This document shows, piece by piece, positions 24,491 to 32,783 of a stretch of 38,959 nucleotides of DNA. Both the position numbers and the translations under genes were made by a program. The DNA is from Clostridia bacterium (lineage in GTDB: Bacteria; Bacillota; Clostridia; Oscillospirales; Acutalibacteraceae): the NCBI GenBank assembly GCA_017436225.1, contig JAFSDM010000020.1, forward strand, positions 1 through 38,959, given 5' to 3'. Below the pieces are notes generated by a model that was given only the letters and a program-made list of their open reading frames with translations, had not been told where the DNA came from and did no database searches. Within the stretch, counting starts at the first letter, position 1. Each line of letters opens with the position of its first letter.

Positions 24491-25240
24491 CTAATTAATT
24501 TTTACATTATTCTCTTCTGCTATTTTTAAAAAGGCATCATCATTTGTAACATTTCCGCTTTCCAACAGGCTTATTTTATCCCCTAGCGGCATTTTTGGCT
24601 CAGGCTTTATAAGTGAGGTGAAAAAGTCCTTATTGCGGGCTAAAATCTCACGAATTTCCCTATGGATTAAACCACCGTAATTATAATCGTTAGTGCTTAC
24701 CCCGCTTATTCCAATGCCAAGACTTTTGCCAAGATAAACCGTTCTATAAAGATGGTATCGTTGGGTTACGGCAATAAGTTTATTACAACCAAAAAGATTT
24801 TTAGCGCGGTAGAGGCTCTCATAAGTGGAAAAACCTGCGTGATCCATAAAAACAGCCTCTTCGGGAACACCGTTTTCAATAGCGTAAAGCTTCATAACGC
24901 CAACCTCATTATAATGCTCTTTACCGTGGTCGCCACTCATAATAATTTTTTCGGCGGCGCCGTTTTTATAAAGCTCTATTGCGGTATCCAGTCTATCCTT
25001 AAGCATTGGTGTAGGCTTTCCGTCCTTTACGCCACAACCAAGCACCATAATGCAATCGGCTTTGCCCTCGGCATAATTTTGCGGTTCATACATATTACCT
25101 TTAGCGCTAACACAAACATATGTATTAAGTCCAAGTACAATTGCGGTAAAAATAATAGCCGACCATAAAAATATAATTATTATCTTTTTAAATGCCACAC
25201 TTTTTAAAAAATTAGTTTTTATATTAAGTTTATTTAACAC
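24491..25240 (-). CDS. SanA/YdcF-like DUF218 membrane-anchored protein
   Basis: This 249-residue protein has one N-terminal membrane helix (about 18-42) followed by an extracytoplasmic DUF218 domain. The family motifs are present: DCIMVLGCGVKDGKPTPML near 63-81, KIIMSGDHG near 100, ESLYRAKNLF with the preceding FSTYES, and AVTQRYHLYRTVYL. SanA of E. coli affects envelope permeability and vancomycin resistance at high temperature; the biochemical activity of the family is not settled. The start is GTG at 25240 with GAGGG 7 bases upstream. It is divergent from pcrA and convergent with the small-gene trio, with no visible terminator between them. Confidence 0.88.
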   Translation of the reverse strand: MLNKLNIKTNFLKSVAFKKIIIIFLWSAIIFTAIVLGLNTYVCVSAKGNMYEPQNYAEGKADCIMVLGCGVKDGKPTPMLKDRLDTAIELYKNGAAEKIIMSGDHGKEHYNEVGVMKLYAIENGVPEEAVFMDHAGFSTYESLYRAKNLFGCNKLIAVTQRYHLYRTVYLGKSLGIGISGVSTNDYNYGGLIHREIREILARNKDFFTSLIKPEPKMPLGDKISLLESGNVTNDDAFLKIAEENNVKIN

Positions 25241-25330
25241 AACTATCCCTCGCTTTACTTTAATTTTTATTTTACCACAAAATGTATTCTAGTAATAGTG
25301 CTATTTTGTAAATAATTTATTATTTTCCTG

Positions 25331-25392
25331 TTCAGAATTATTGACTTTATGTCCTATAAAGTTATATAATAAATAGGATAACTAATTCTGAA
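25331..25392. repeat. Nested palindromes around the pcrA promoter
   Basis: A perfect 10-bp inverted repeat (TTCAGAATTA at 25331-25340, TAATTCTGAA at 25383-25392) brackets the promoter. Inside it are ACTTTAT/ATAAAGT (25343-25349, 25355-25361) and TCCTAT/ATAGGA (25352-25357, 25373-25378), also perfect. Confidence 0.7.
25341..25370 (+). promoter_or_regulatory. Promoter for pcrA
   Basis: TTGACT (25341-25346), an 18-base spacer and TATAAT (25365-25370) lie 34 bases before the start codon. Confidence 0.7.
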
Positions 25393-25404
25393 AGGACAGA
25401 AAAA

Positions 25405-27831
25405 ATGCCCTATAACAAAGAAGATTTTATTGCCCTAAGACGGGCTATTATAAAAAAAGATTTTGACAGAATGAACGATATGCAGCTTTCAGCCGTTGTT
25501 ACGGTAAAGGGGCCTCTTTTGGTGCTTGCAGGTGCGGGAAGCGGTAAAACCACCGTGCTTGTAAACCGAATTGCCTGTATGGTGAAATACGGCGATGCTT
25601 GGAACAGCACCTTTGTTCCCGAAATTTCCGACTCGGAATATCAAAGGGGTGTGGATTTTGCAAACGGTCTTACAAATGAGCTACCCTACGGTGCATTCAG
25701 CGTTTATGCGGCAAATCCTTGGGAAATTCTAGCCATAACCTTTACCAACAAGGCGGCAAACGAGCTTAAAAACCGAATTTCCGCCAAGCTGGGTGAAAAA
25801 GCAAACGATATTTGGGCGGGTACATTTCACAGTATTTGCGCTAGAATTTTGCGTAGATACGGGGATTTTTTAGGCTACTCATCACACTTTACCATTTATG
25901 ATACAGATGACCAAAAGCGTGTTATTAAGGATGTTTTAAAACAGTTAGATATATCTGAAAAAGAGCTTCCCATAAAATATGTTATGAATGAAATTAGCCG
26001 CTCTAAGGATAGCCTTATTTCGCCTGAGGAATATATAAGCTCTAACTTTAAAAGCTTTTACCCTATGAAGCGTGCTGCGGGTGAAGTGTATAATGAGTAT
26101 CAAAAGCGCCTTAAAGCCGCAGATGCTATGGATTTTGATGATATTATTTTTAACACCGTAAAGCTTTTTAAGAAAAACTCTGAAATTTTAGAATACTACG
26201 CTAACAAGTTTAAATACATAATGGTAGATGAGTATCAGGATACCAACCACGCTCAATACGTGCTTGTTAGTATGCTTGCCTCGCTTCACCAAAATATATG
26301 TGTTGTTGGTGATGACGACCAGAGCATTTACTCCTTCCGTGGTGCTACAATTGAAAACATTTTAAGCTTTGAAGATAATTTCCCTAATGCTAAGGTAATT
26401 AGATTGGAGCAAAATTACCGCTCAACCGCCACAATTTTAGATGCCGCAAACGCCGTTATTGCAAACAACAAGGGCAGAAAGGGCAAAAAGCTTTGGACAA
26501 GCCTTAAGGATGATAGCAAAATTAAGGTTCACACCTTAAACAGTGAACAGGATGAGGCAAAATTTGTTGCCGAAACAATTCTTTCAAACGTTCAAAAGGG
26601 TGAAAAATTTAATCAAAATGCCGTTCTTTACAGAATGAACGCCCTTTCAAGCACCATTGAAAATGTTTTTGTTCGTTCGGGTATTCCCTACCGAATTGTT
26701 GGCGGACATCGCTTTTTTGACCGCAAGGAAATTAAGGACGTTGTAGCCTATCTTAATGTTATAAATAATCCAAACGATTCGGTAAGGCTTAAAAGAATTA
26801 TAAACGAACCAAAAAGAGGAATTGGTGAAACAACCGTAAAAAATGCAGAAGAGGTTGCGGCTCAGCTTGGTATATCGCTTTTTGAGGTTTTCGCGAATGC
26901 AAACGACTACCCTATTTTATCTCGCAGTGCCGCCAAGCTTACGCTTTTTACACAAATGATAAATGAGCTTGCAGACCTTGCCGACACCCTTACAATAGAA
27001 GAGCTTTTTGATGAGCTTCTAAGCAAATCGGGCTATATGGCGGCTTTACGTGCCGAGGGTGAAGCCTCTGCCGACCGTGTAGACAATGTAAACGAGCTTC
27101 GTTCGGGTATTATTAACTATCAAAACGAAGCCGAAGAGCCATCTCTTTCGGAATATTTGGAAGAGGTTGCACTTATAAGCGATATTGACAGCTACAATTC
27201 GGATGAGGACTATGTTGTGCTTATGACGCTTCACTCGGCAAAGGGTCTGGAATTTGATAATGTATTTTTAGTAGGTCTTGAAGAAAATGTCTTTCCCGGT
27301 GCGCAAACCATATACGGCGGCGATAAGGAGCTTGAGGAAGAGCGCCGACTTGCCTATGTTGGTATTACCCGCGCTAAGCGTCAGCTTTATATAACCAACG
27401 CCTACACAAGAATGTTGTACGGCTCTACCAACCGCAACACCCCATCAAGATTTTTAAGGGAAATTCCTACCAACCTTTGTGAAATCAGCGGTAGTAATAA
27501 TTATAACCCTTGGGACTCTAAGCAAAAGCAATCGGGCGGATACGCCTCCGACTACGGCCGTTACAGTGGCTCTTACGGCGGCGGTTACTCCGCTCAAGGC
27601 GGTAGTACCTATTCGGCACCTAAATCTACCTACCGTGTATCCGGCGCTTCAACCGCTTCCGCTTCTAAAACACAGTATACCAAGGGTATGCGTGTAAGAC
27701 ACAAGGCGTTTGGTGACGGCACCGTAATAAACACTACTCCTATGGGCGGTGACTGCCTTTTGGAAATTGCCTTTGATAACCGCGGCACCAAAAAGCTTAT
27801 GTCTAATTTTGTTAAAATGGAAATCCTTTAA
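25405..27831 (+). CDS. pcrA: UvrD/PcrA-type superfamily 1A DNA helicase
   Basis: This is a 3'-5' DNA helicase used in repair, replication restart and removal of stalled RNA polymerase. The 808-residue protein has Walker A at 42-49 (AGAGSGKT), motif Ia ITFTNKAA, GTFHSICARIL, the DExx box VDEYQDTNHAQ, motif III GDDDQSIYSFRGA, motif IV LEQNYRST, motif V TLHSAKGLEF and motif VI RRLAYVGITRAKRQLY. About 40 extra residues (62-103) separate motif I from Ia, compared with Bacillus PcrA. After a Gly/Ser/Tyr-rich linker (about 696-757) it ends in a small beta-rich domain (758-808, GMRVRHKAFGDGTV) like the PcrA/UvrD tail that contacts RNA polymerase. The ATG follows AAAGGA. It is monocistronic, with a palindrome-rich promoter. 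Confidence 0.96.
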   Translation: MPYNKEDFIALRRAIIKKDFDRMNDMQLSAVVTVKGPLLVLAGAGSGKTTVLVNRIACMVKYGDAWNSTFVPEISDSEYQRGVDFANGLTNELPYGAFSVYAANPWEILAITFTNKAANELKNRISAKLGEKANDIWAGTFHSICARILRRYGDFLGYSSHFTIYDTDDQKRVIKDVLKQLDISEKELPIKYVMNEISRSKDSLISPEEYISSNFKSFYPMKRAAGEVYNEYQKRLKAADAMDFDDIIFNTVKLFKKNSEILEYYANKFKYIMVDEYQDTNHAQYVLVSMLASLHQNICVVGDDDQSIYSFRGATIENILSFEDNFPNAKVIRLEQNYRSTATILDAANAVIANNKGRKGKKLWTSLKDDSKIKVHTLNSEQDEAKFVAETILSNVQKGEKFNQNAVLYRMNALSSTIENVFVRSGIPYRIVGGHRFFDRKEIKDVVAYLNVINNPNDSVRLKRIINEPKRGIGETTVKNAEEVAAQLGISLFEVFANANDYPILSRSAAKLTLFTQMINELADLADTLTIEELFDELLSKSGYMAALRAEGEASADRVDNVNELRSGIINYQNEAEEPSLSEYLEEVALISDIDSYNSDEDYVVLMTLHSAKGLEFDNVFLVGLEENVFPGAQTIYGGDKELEEERRLAYVGITRAKRQLYITNAYTRMLYGSTNRNTPSRFLREIPTNLCEISGSNNYNPWDSKQKQSGGYASDYGRYSGSYGGGYSAQGGSTYSAPKSTYRVSGASTASASKTQYTKGMRVRHKAFGDGTVINTTPMGGDCLLEIAFDNRGTKKLMSNFVKMEIL

Positions 27832-27839
27832 ACGAACAA

Positions 27840-27870
27840 AAAGCAGATGAGGCTTATTCTCATCTGCTTT
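27840..27870. terminator. Terminator after pcrA
   Basis: A perfect 12-bp stem (27840-27851 with 27859-27870) with a 7-base loop is followed by AATATTTTT. The A run on its left makes it usable by the convergent lipoprotein gene as well. Confidence 0.87.
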
Positions 27871-27889
27871 AATATTTTTAAAAGGTTAT

Positions 27890-28750
27890 TTACTGCAAAA
27901 GGTACTTTGACATACTCTGCAAGGTTGCAGCAAAGCCTTCGGTGTAGTAAATCAAGGCTTCTACATCTACCTCATAAACCTCTGCATTTTTTACTGCTGC
28001 AAATTCTGCGTAGCGTTCTTGCTCCATTATGATTTCGCTAAGTCCCTTAGCACAGAAAATAACCTCGGGGTTTGCCTTTCTCATATCGGGAAAGCTCATC
28101 ATATATGAGCTTTTGTCTTGAGCAATATTTATCATACCCGCTTCTTTAAGGGCCTGACCTGCTATGGTATCACCCGTTACCACAAAGCCCTCCTCAACAA
28201 AAACGGCAACCTTTGTGGTAACACCGCTAAGCGATTTTTTAATATCGCTTACTATTCTTTGGTTTTCGGTAATATAGGGATCGTACGCCTCTTTATAATT
28301 TTCCGAGCCTAAAAATAGTTTTGAAAGAGCTTCGTAATATGGGGCAACCTCATTATAGGTTGTTGGTGTTTTAAGCGAAACAACTGCTATTTTGCGCGAA
28401 GCAAGGTTTTCCTTAATTGAATCAACAAGCTCGGCAGGGGAAATAACAACATCGGGAGAAAGCTCATAAAGCTTTTCAAAATCTATATTGGATGCAGGGC
28501 CTAAATCTGTAACGCCATCCATTTTTGTTTCCAAAAACTCTGAGGGCGCTCCGACCAAATAGCTTTTATAACCAAGCGCGCATATTGAGGATGCCGCCTG
28601 TGAGCTGAGTGTAGCAACCGTTTTAGGCGCCTTGGTAATTTCTTCACCACCAACAGTTACAGGGAAACCCTTTTCGGCGGCACAGCCGGAAAAGGTAAAA
28701 ATCAAAGTCAAAACAGTAAGAATTACTGCTAAAAGTCTAATAATTTTCAA
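27890..28750 (-). CDS. Substrate-binding lipoprotein of a cobalamin/iron-chelate-type ABC transporter
   Basis: This 286-residue lipoprotein has a signal peptide with lipobox FSGC (lipidated Cys23) and a mature class III (BtuF/FhuD-like) periplasmic-binding fold. Typical features are TVATLSSQAASSICALGYKSYLVGAPSEF near 43-71, DFEKLYELSPDVVISP near 90-105 and the long helix that joins the two lobes. Family members capture vitamin B12, haem, siderophores or other metal chelates; the ligand cannot be told from sequence. The start is TTG at 28750 with AGAGGTG 5 bases upstream. A TTGAAA-N17-TAAAAT promoter lies upstream. There are no permease (BtuC) or ATPase (BtuD) genes beside it and no riboswitch in the 144-base gap, so it is an orphan. 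Confidence 0.85.
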   Translation of the reverse strand: MKIIRLLAVILTVLTLIFTFSGCAAEKGFPVTVGGEEITKAPKTVATLSSQAASSICALGYKSYLVGAPSEFLETKMDGVTDLGPASNIDFEKLYELSPDVVISPAELVDSIKENLASRKIAVVSLKTPTTYNEVAPYYEALSKLFLGSENYKEAYDPYITENQRIVSDIKKSLSGVTTKVAVFVEEGFVVTGDTIAGQALKEAGMINIAQDKSSYMMSFPDMRKANPEVIFCAKGLSEIIMEQERYAEFAAVKNAEVYEVDVEALIYYTEGFAATLQSMSKYLLQ

Positions 28751-28779
28751 AAAAACACCTCTTTTTTCTCATTTGTTTA

Positions 28780-28808
28780 ATTTTACTTCATATTTTACAA
28801 TATTTCAA
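28780..28808 (-). promoter_or_regulatory. Promoter for the binding lipoprotein gene
   Basis: On the minus strand TTGAAA (28803-28808), 17 bases and TAAAAT (28780-28785) precede the TTG start by about 30 bases. Confidence 0.6.
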
Positions 28809-28894
28809 GTGTTATAATAAAAAAAGAATGATATTTTACCATTATTTAAAGTTTGTTAAATTTTCACTTTAATAATTGAAGGGAAGTTACCGTT

Positions 28895-29698
28895 TTGCCA
28901 AACAATTATGTAATAAAATCAAATGCAAAGGCTTCGCTTTCGGGCAAGTGGCCGCAGGCTGTAAGTATTGCCGCTATAATATTATCGGTGTTTTGCCTTT
29001 ACATTGTTTTGATTGAGCTTATACTCACCCCGTTTTCGGCAATTACCAACGAATATTCTGTTGCCTTTATAATTATTGCCATTTCGGTTGTTTTTGCGCA
29101 GTTTTTCGGTATGCCGCTTTTGTACGGCGCTCTTAGATGGTTTTGGTTCACCTCCTCTGACGCCGATGTGCCCGTAAGCGAAATTTTTTGCTACTTTTCA
29201 AGCGGCAAGGAATACCTAAGGGCACTTTCGCTTAGTTTTAGAATATTTATGCGAAGCACGGCGGTTTTATTCTTTTGCTTTTTGCCGTCTATGATTGTTA
29301 TTGCTATAAGCTCCCCCACTACCTATGATATGTTAAACGCACCTATGCCATACTGGGCATCTTCGGTATGGGCTATTGGTAACGCCCTTACTTTTCTAGG
29401 CTTAGTAATGTCATTTTTAACACTTATAAGGTACTTTACGGCACCTATTTTAATGATAAACGACCCTACCCTCTCCCCTAACGAGGCGTTAGATTTATCT
29501 GTTATCATTACAAAAAATGCAAACGGAAAAACTTCAGCCTTTGTTCTTTCCTTTGTGGGTTGGGCGATTTTATCCTTACTGGCTATATTCCCAATTCTTT
29601 TTGCTCTACCCTACTTTTTGGCTTCATACTCTGTATTTTGCAGATTTTTAATTAATCATTACAATAATAAAATAGCATCTTCCTACAACTTATATTAA
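28895..29698 (+). CDS. Polytopic membrane protein of unknown function (DUF975-like N-terminus)
   Basis: This 267-residue protein has about five or six membrane helices (about 22-48, 53-78, 112-135, 148-178 and 220-250). Its opening, a short soluble stretch with KSNAKASLSGKWPQAV leading into the first helix, resembles DUF975-type proteins, in which a conserved Lys/Ala/Leu segment precedes the helices; the match is only by eye. The only usable start is TTG at 28895, with GAAGGGA about 10 bases upstream; the nearby ATG at 28908 is out of frame. It is monocistronic and has a strong terminator after it. No transport or enzyme motif is visible. Confidence 0.65.
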   Translation: MPNNYVIKSNAKASLSGKWPQAVSIAAIILSVFCLYIVLIELILTPFSAITNEYSVAFIIIAISVVFAQFFGMPLLYGALRWFWFTSSDADVPVSEIFCYFSSGKEYLRALSLSFRIFMRSTAVLFFCFLPSMIVIAISSPTTYDMLNAPMPYWASSVWAIGNALTFLGLVMSFLTLIRYFTAPILMINDPTLSPNEALDLSVIITKNANGKTSAFVLSFVGWAILSLLAIFPILFALPYFLASYSVFCRFLINHYNNKIASSYNLY

Positions 29699-29714
29699 TA
29701 TATAACAAGAAATT

Positions 29715-29752
29715 AACGGACAGACTTTTAATGCTTTTGAAGTCTGTCCGTT
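29715..29752. terminator. Terminator between the membrane protein gene and ponA
   Basis: A perfect 13-bp stem (29715-29727 with 29740-29752) is followed by TTTATTTA on the plus strand. Confidence 0.87.
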
Positions 29753-29757
29753 TTTAT

Positions 29758-32250
29758 TTACTCGGTAGTAGTTTCTTTAGATGTGGTTGTGTTTGCGGTT
29801 GACTCGGTCGGAGTACTCGTGGTGGCGGGTGCCGAAGTGCTTGTGGAAGCATTACTGCTTGAAGTGCCACTTGTAGTTCCGCTTGTAGTTGATGAAGTAC
29901 CTGAAGAGGTATTTGATGAAGCGTTAAGCGATGAATAATCAACCTCACTCATAACACTTCCGCCGTGAGTTGTACAAGGCTTCAGCTGACTTGTTTTATA
30001 CCAACCAATACCTGTTGAAGTACACTTTTCGGTTGCGAGCATACCTGTGGATGTACAATATCTGCGACAGGTAACAAACTCGCTTTCGGGGAATTTCGCG
30101 CTTGTTGAGAGCCCTTTATGAATATCCTGCATAATTTTACCCCAAACTCTTTTGGCGGCACTGGAATCGGAAACCTTTGCCTGTTGGTCATAGCCATACC
30201 AGCAGGATGCTACATAATAAGGTGTACCGCCCGCAAACCAAAGGTTGTAGTTATCGTCGGTAGTACCTGTTTTTCCGTAAACCTTCATTGATGGCAGATA
30301 AGATTTAATAGCTGTACCTGTACCTTGATTAACAACATTTTGAAGCATACGGTTAAGAATAACTGCGGTATCCTCCATCATTGCTATTTTAGGCTTTTTA
30401 TTTTCCTCTAAAATAACATCGCCGCGTTGGTCTGTAACCTTTGTGTAAAAAGTAGGCTCATAATATTTACCCTTATTTCCAATAGTTGCAAACGCCGCAC
30501 AGGACTCTAAGGTGGTTATACCCCTGTAGCAACCACCAAGACCAAGTGATGAATAGGTAAGATCGCCTACCTTATCCTTTGCGTTTTCGGGTGTTACAAG
30601 ATTTTTAAGACCCATATTATTAATGGCGTGGTCCATTACTGTTTCCATACCCATTTTTTCTATAAGCTGAACGGGGATAGTATTGTATGATTTTTCAAGC
30701 GCTCTTGCCATAGTAACCATACCGTTAGTGCAAGAACCGCCCGCATTATAAGGCCATTTAACCTTTTTGCCCTTACTGTTTACAATAGTTTGGGTTGGGG
30801 CATCCTTTAAAAGGGAGGAATATGAAATTACATTTTGGTCTAAAGCGAGAGAATATACGGTTATAGGCTTAATAGATGAACCGGGCTGACGCGGAGATGA
30901 GGTTGCACGATTAAGACCTCGATTGCCCTTTTTCTCACCGACGCCACCTGCTATGCCTACCACATGCCCCTCATAATCCATAACGGTGAAGGAGGACTGA
31001 GCCGATACACCGTTTTTATTTTTTATGAAATTAGAGGTGTTGGAATAATATTTGTCGACTTTGCTTTGAATGGTGGGGTCCATTGTGCTATAAATTTTGA
31101 AACCGCCGCTATAGAACATCTGCTCGGCATAGGCTTCATCACAATCGTATTTTTTTATAAGGTCATCTACAACATCATCAATCAGAGCGTCAACAAAATA
31201 GTTGTTTATTTCAATCTCTTTAATGGTTGCTTTATCGGCAACTATTTTAACTTCCTCTGCCAAAGCCTCGTTATATTCTTCCTCGGTAATGTATTTAAGC
31301 TCTAACATTTTGCCCAAAACAAGCTTACGGCGCTGGGCATTCTTTTCGGGATATTTATCGGGGCGATAGGTTTCAGGTGCTTTAACTATTGATGCAAGAC
31401 CTGCACATTCTGCCAAGGTAAGCTCCGAAGCGCTTTTATTGTAATAATAGTTTGAAGCAACCTCAACACCGCCAATACCATTTGCAAAGGTAATGGTGTT
31501 TAGGTAACACTCTAGAATAACATCCTTATCAACTGTTTTTTCTATTCTTCTGGCGCGCATAATCTCACGAATTTTACGCATACCTGTTTGCTCGGTATCC
31601 CAAGTTATGTTTTTAACAAGCTGTTGGGTTATGGTAGAACCACCCTGATTAGAAGAGTAGATTTCTATAAACATATTAACAAATGCGCCGAAGGTACGCT
31701 TCCAGTCTACACCGCCATGGGTATAAAAGCGTTCATCTTCGATTGCTACAAAAGCATCTGCCAACTTTTGTGGGATGCCGTTATAGGTAGGGTCGTTTGC
31801 TTCGGCTCTATCCTTTTCATACTCAACCCATATACGGTTTACGCCACCGTGTAAACGCTGATATTCTACATACTCATCAGTTTTAGAGTCCTTAACATAA
31901 ATGGTGGTTGTGTAGGCTTGGTCCATATCAAAAAGATTAACGCCTAAATCATCATCAATAAAGCCAAATACATAGATTAAAAAGCTGCCTGCCACAAGGC
32001 ACATTGTTATAACAAATATTAAAGCGGTGGATAAAACCGTTTTAAACACCTTTTGTTTTGTGGTTTTAGGCTTTTTGGATTTAGCTTTGCCTTTACCCTT
32101 TAAGGGCTTTTCCTCAGACTCATTTCCAAAATCAACAAAGCTGTTTAAATCAATTTGATTTTCATTACTGAAAAGGTCGTCAGAGTTATTTGACGAAGAA
32201 GACGAAATATCATCATCATTAAAAAACGGACTTTGGTATTCTTCCTTCAT
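29758..32250 (-). CDS. ponA: Class A penicillin-binding protein (PBP1A-like transglycosylase/transpeptidase)
   Basis: This bifunctional wall synthase polymerises lipid II and cross-links stem peptides outside the membrane. The start is the ATG at 32250, 10 bases after GGAGG; the ATG at 32259 is only one base from that site. Of 830 residues, about 1-68 are cytoplasmic (Ser/Asp-rich, then Lys-rich) and 70-97 are the membrane helix. The GT51 domain has catalytic Glu171 in EDERFYTHGG and GGSTITQQLVKN. The transpeptidase domain has Ser458-x-x-Lys461 (PGSSIKP), SYN at 521-523 and KTGT at 660-663. A four-cysteine region (C728, C732, C743, C759) follows, then a roughly 58-residue Ser/Thr-only-like tail. 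It is divergent from the BofC-like gene. Confidence 0.96.
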   Translation of the reverse strand: MKEEYQSPFFNDDDISSSSSNNSDDLFSNENQIDLNSFVDFGNESEEKPLKGKGKAKSKKPKTTKQKVFKTVLSTALIFVITMCLVAGSFLIYVFGFIDDDLGVNLFDMDQAYTTTIYVKDSKTDEYVEYQRLHGGVNRIWVEYEKDRAEANDPTYNGIPQKLADAFVAIEDERFYTHGGVDWKRTFGAFVNMFIEIYSSNQGGSTITQQLVKNITWDTEQTGMRKIREIMRARRIEKTVDKDVILECYLNTITFANGIGGVEVASNYYYNKSASELTLAECAGLASIVKAPETYRPDKYPEKNAQRRKLVLGKMLELKYITEEEYNEALAEEVKIVADKATIKEIEINNYFVDALIDDVVDDLIKKYDCDEAYAEQMFYSGGFKIYSTMDPTIQSKVDKYYSNTSNFIKNKNGVSAQSSFTVMDYEGHVVGIAGGVGEKKGNRGLNRATSSPRQPGSSIKPITVYSLALDQNVISYSSLLKDAPTQTIVNSKGKKVKWPYNAGGSCTNGMVTMARALEKSYNTIPVQLIEKMGMETVMDHAINNMGLKNLVTPENAKDKVGDLTYSSLGLGGCYRGITTLESCAAFATIGNKGKYYEPTFYTKVTDQRGDVILEENKKPKIAMMEDTAVILNRMLQNVVNQGTGTAIKSYLPSMKVYGKTGTTDDNYNLWFAGGTPYYVASCWYGYDQQAKVSDSSAAKRVWGKIMQDIHKGLSTSAKFPESEFVTCRRYCTSTGMLATEKCTSTGIGWYKTSQLKPCTTHGGSVMSEVDYSSLNASSNTSSGTSSTTSGTTSGTSSSNASTSTSAPATTSTPTESTANTTTSKETTTE

Positions 32251-32349
32251 AACCGACATTCCTCCTTAAAATAATATAAAAAAATTAATTTTTACAAACT
32301 GCTCCATAATACAGTATCTATATTTTACCACATCTGAAACAAAAAAGCG

Positions 32350-32377
32350 AGTTACAATTTTTTAACCAAATGTAACT
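32350..32377. repeat. AGTTACA/TGTAACT inverted repeat upstream of ponA
   Basis: A perfect 7-bp inverted repeat with 14 bases between the arms lies in the gap between ponA and the BofC-like gene. Related TTACA/TGTAA motifs flank the M23 gene promoter. Confidence 0.45.
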
Positions 32378-32433
32378 TTTTTAATAAAAAATGATTTTTT
32401 GGTCAATAATATAATTAATATTGGGGGGATTTT

Positions 32434-32742
32434 ATGAAAAAACACGCTAAAAGTATTGTTCTTGCCGTAGCAATTACTCTTGCAGTAAGCAGTATGCTTT
32501 TTGCGGTATTTTTAGAACCCGCTTTTGCAAAGGAAGAAATTCACAAAAGCTCTACAGTCACCTACTATTTAGGGGAATATAACGGATACCTTGCAATATT
32601 CCGTTCACAAGAAAGTGAGCCGCTTCAAATACTTGACGTTAGACTGGACTCATTACCCGAAAGAGATATTTCAAGAATAAAAAGCGGTATATATTCAAAT
32701 GACTTAGGGGAAATAATTTCGGTAGTTGAAGATTATGAATGA
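32434..32742 (+). CDS. Small exported protein resembling the BofC C-terminal domain
   Basis: This 102-residue protein has an N-terminal signal or anchor helix (about 8-30, with a possible cleavage after PAFA) and a mature domain of about 65 residues. The mature part, YYLGEYNGYLAIFRS, then LDVRLDSLPERDISRIKSGIYSNDLGEIISVVEDY, matches the pattern I know from BofC C-terminal domain proteins of Firmicutes (a 'GxIAVF' strand, then 'LPxxDxxxLxxGI'). Bacillus BofC checks sigma-K processing in sporulation; here the N-terminal BofC domain is absent, so the role may differ. The ATG has GGGGGGA 5 bases upstream. It is divergent from ponA and convergent with the M23 gene. Confidence 0.7.
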   Translation: MKKHAKSIVLAVAITLAVSSMLFAVFLEPAFAKEEIHKSSTVTYYLGEYNGYLAIFRSQESEPLQILDVRLDSLPERDISRIKSGIYSNDLGEIISVVEDYE

Positions 32743-32745
32743 AAA

Positions 32746-32773
32746 AAAACGGTTGCCGTTTGGCAACCGTTTT
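32746..32773. terminator. Bidirectional terminator between the BofC-like and M23 genes
   Basis: A perfect 12-bp stem (32746-32757 with 32762-32773) has the tetraloop GTTT. On the minus strand it is followed by a run of eight T, so it terminates the M23 transcript strongly. Confidence 0.9.
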
Positions 32774-32783
32774 AAAGCTTTAC

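Noticed and set aside
28751..28894. Cobalamin riboswitch before the BtuF-like gene
   Set aside because: The gap is only 144 bases, very AT-rich and contains an ordinary promoter; no B12-box-like sequence is visible.
29754..29948. A 64-codon open frame overlapping the ponA tail, rich in Leu, Gln and Pro
   Set aside because: It is an out-of-frame reading of the Ser/Thr-rich repeat tail of ponA, with no ribosome-binding site of its own.
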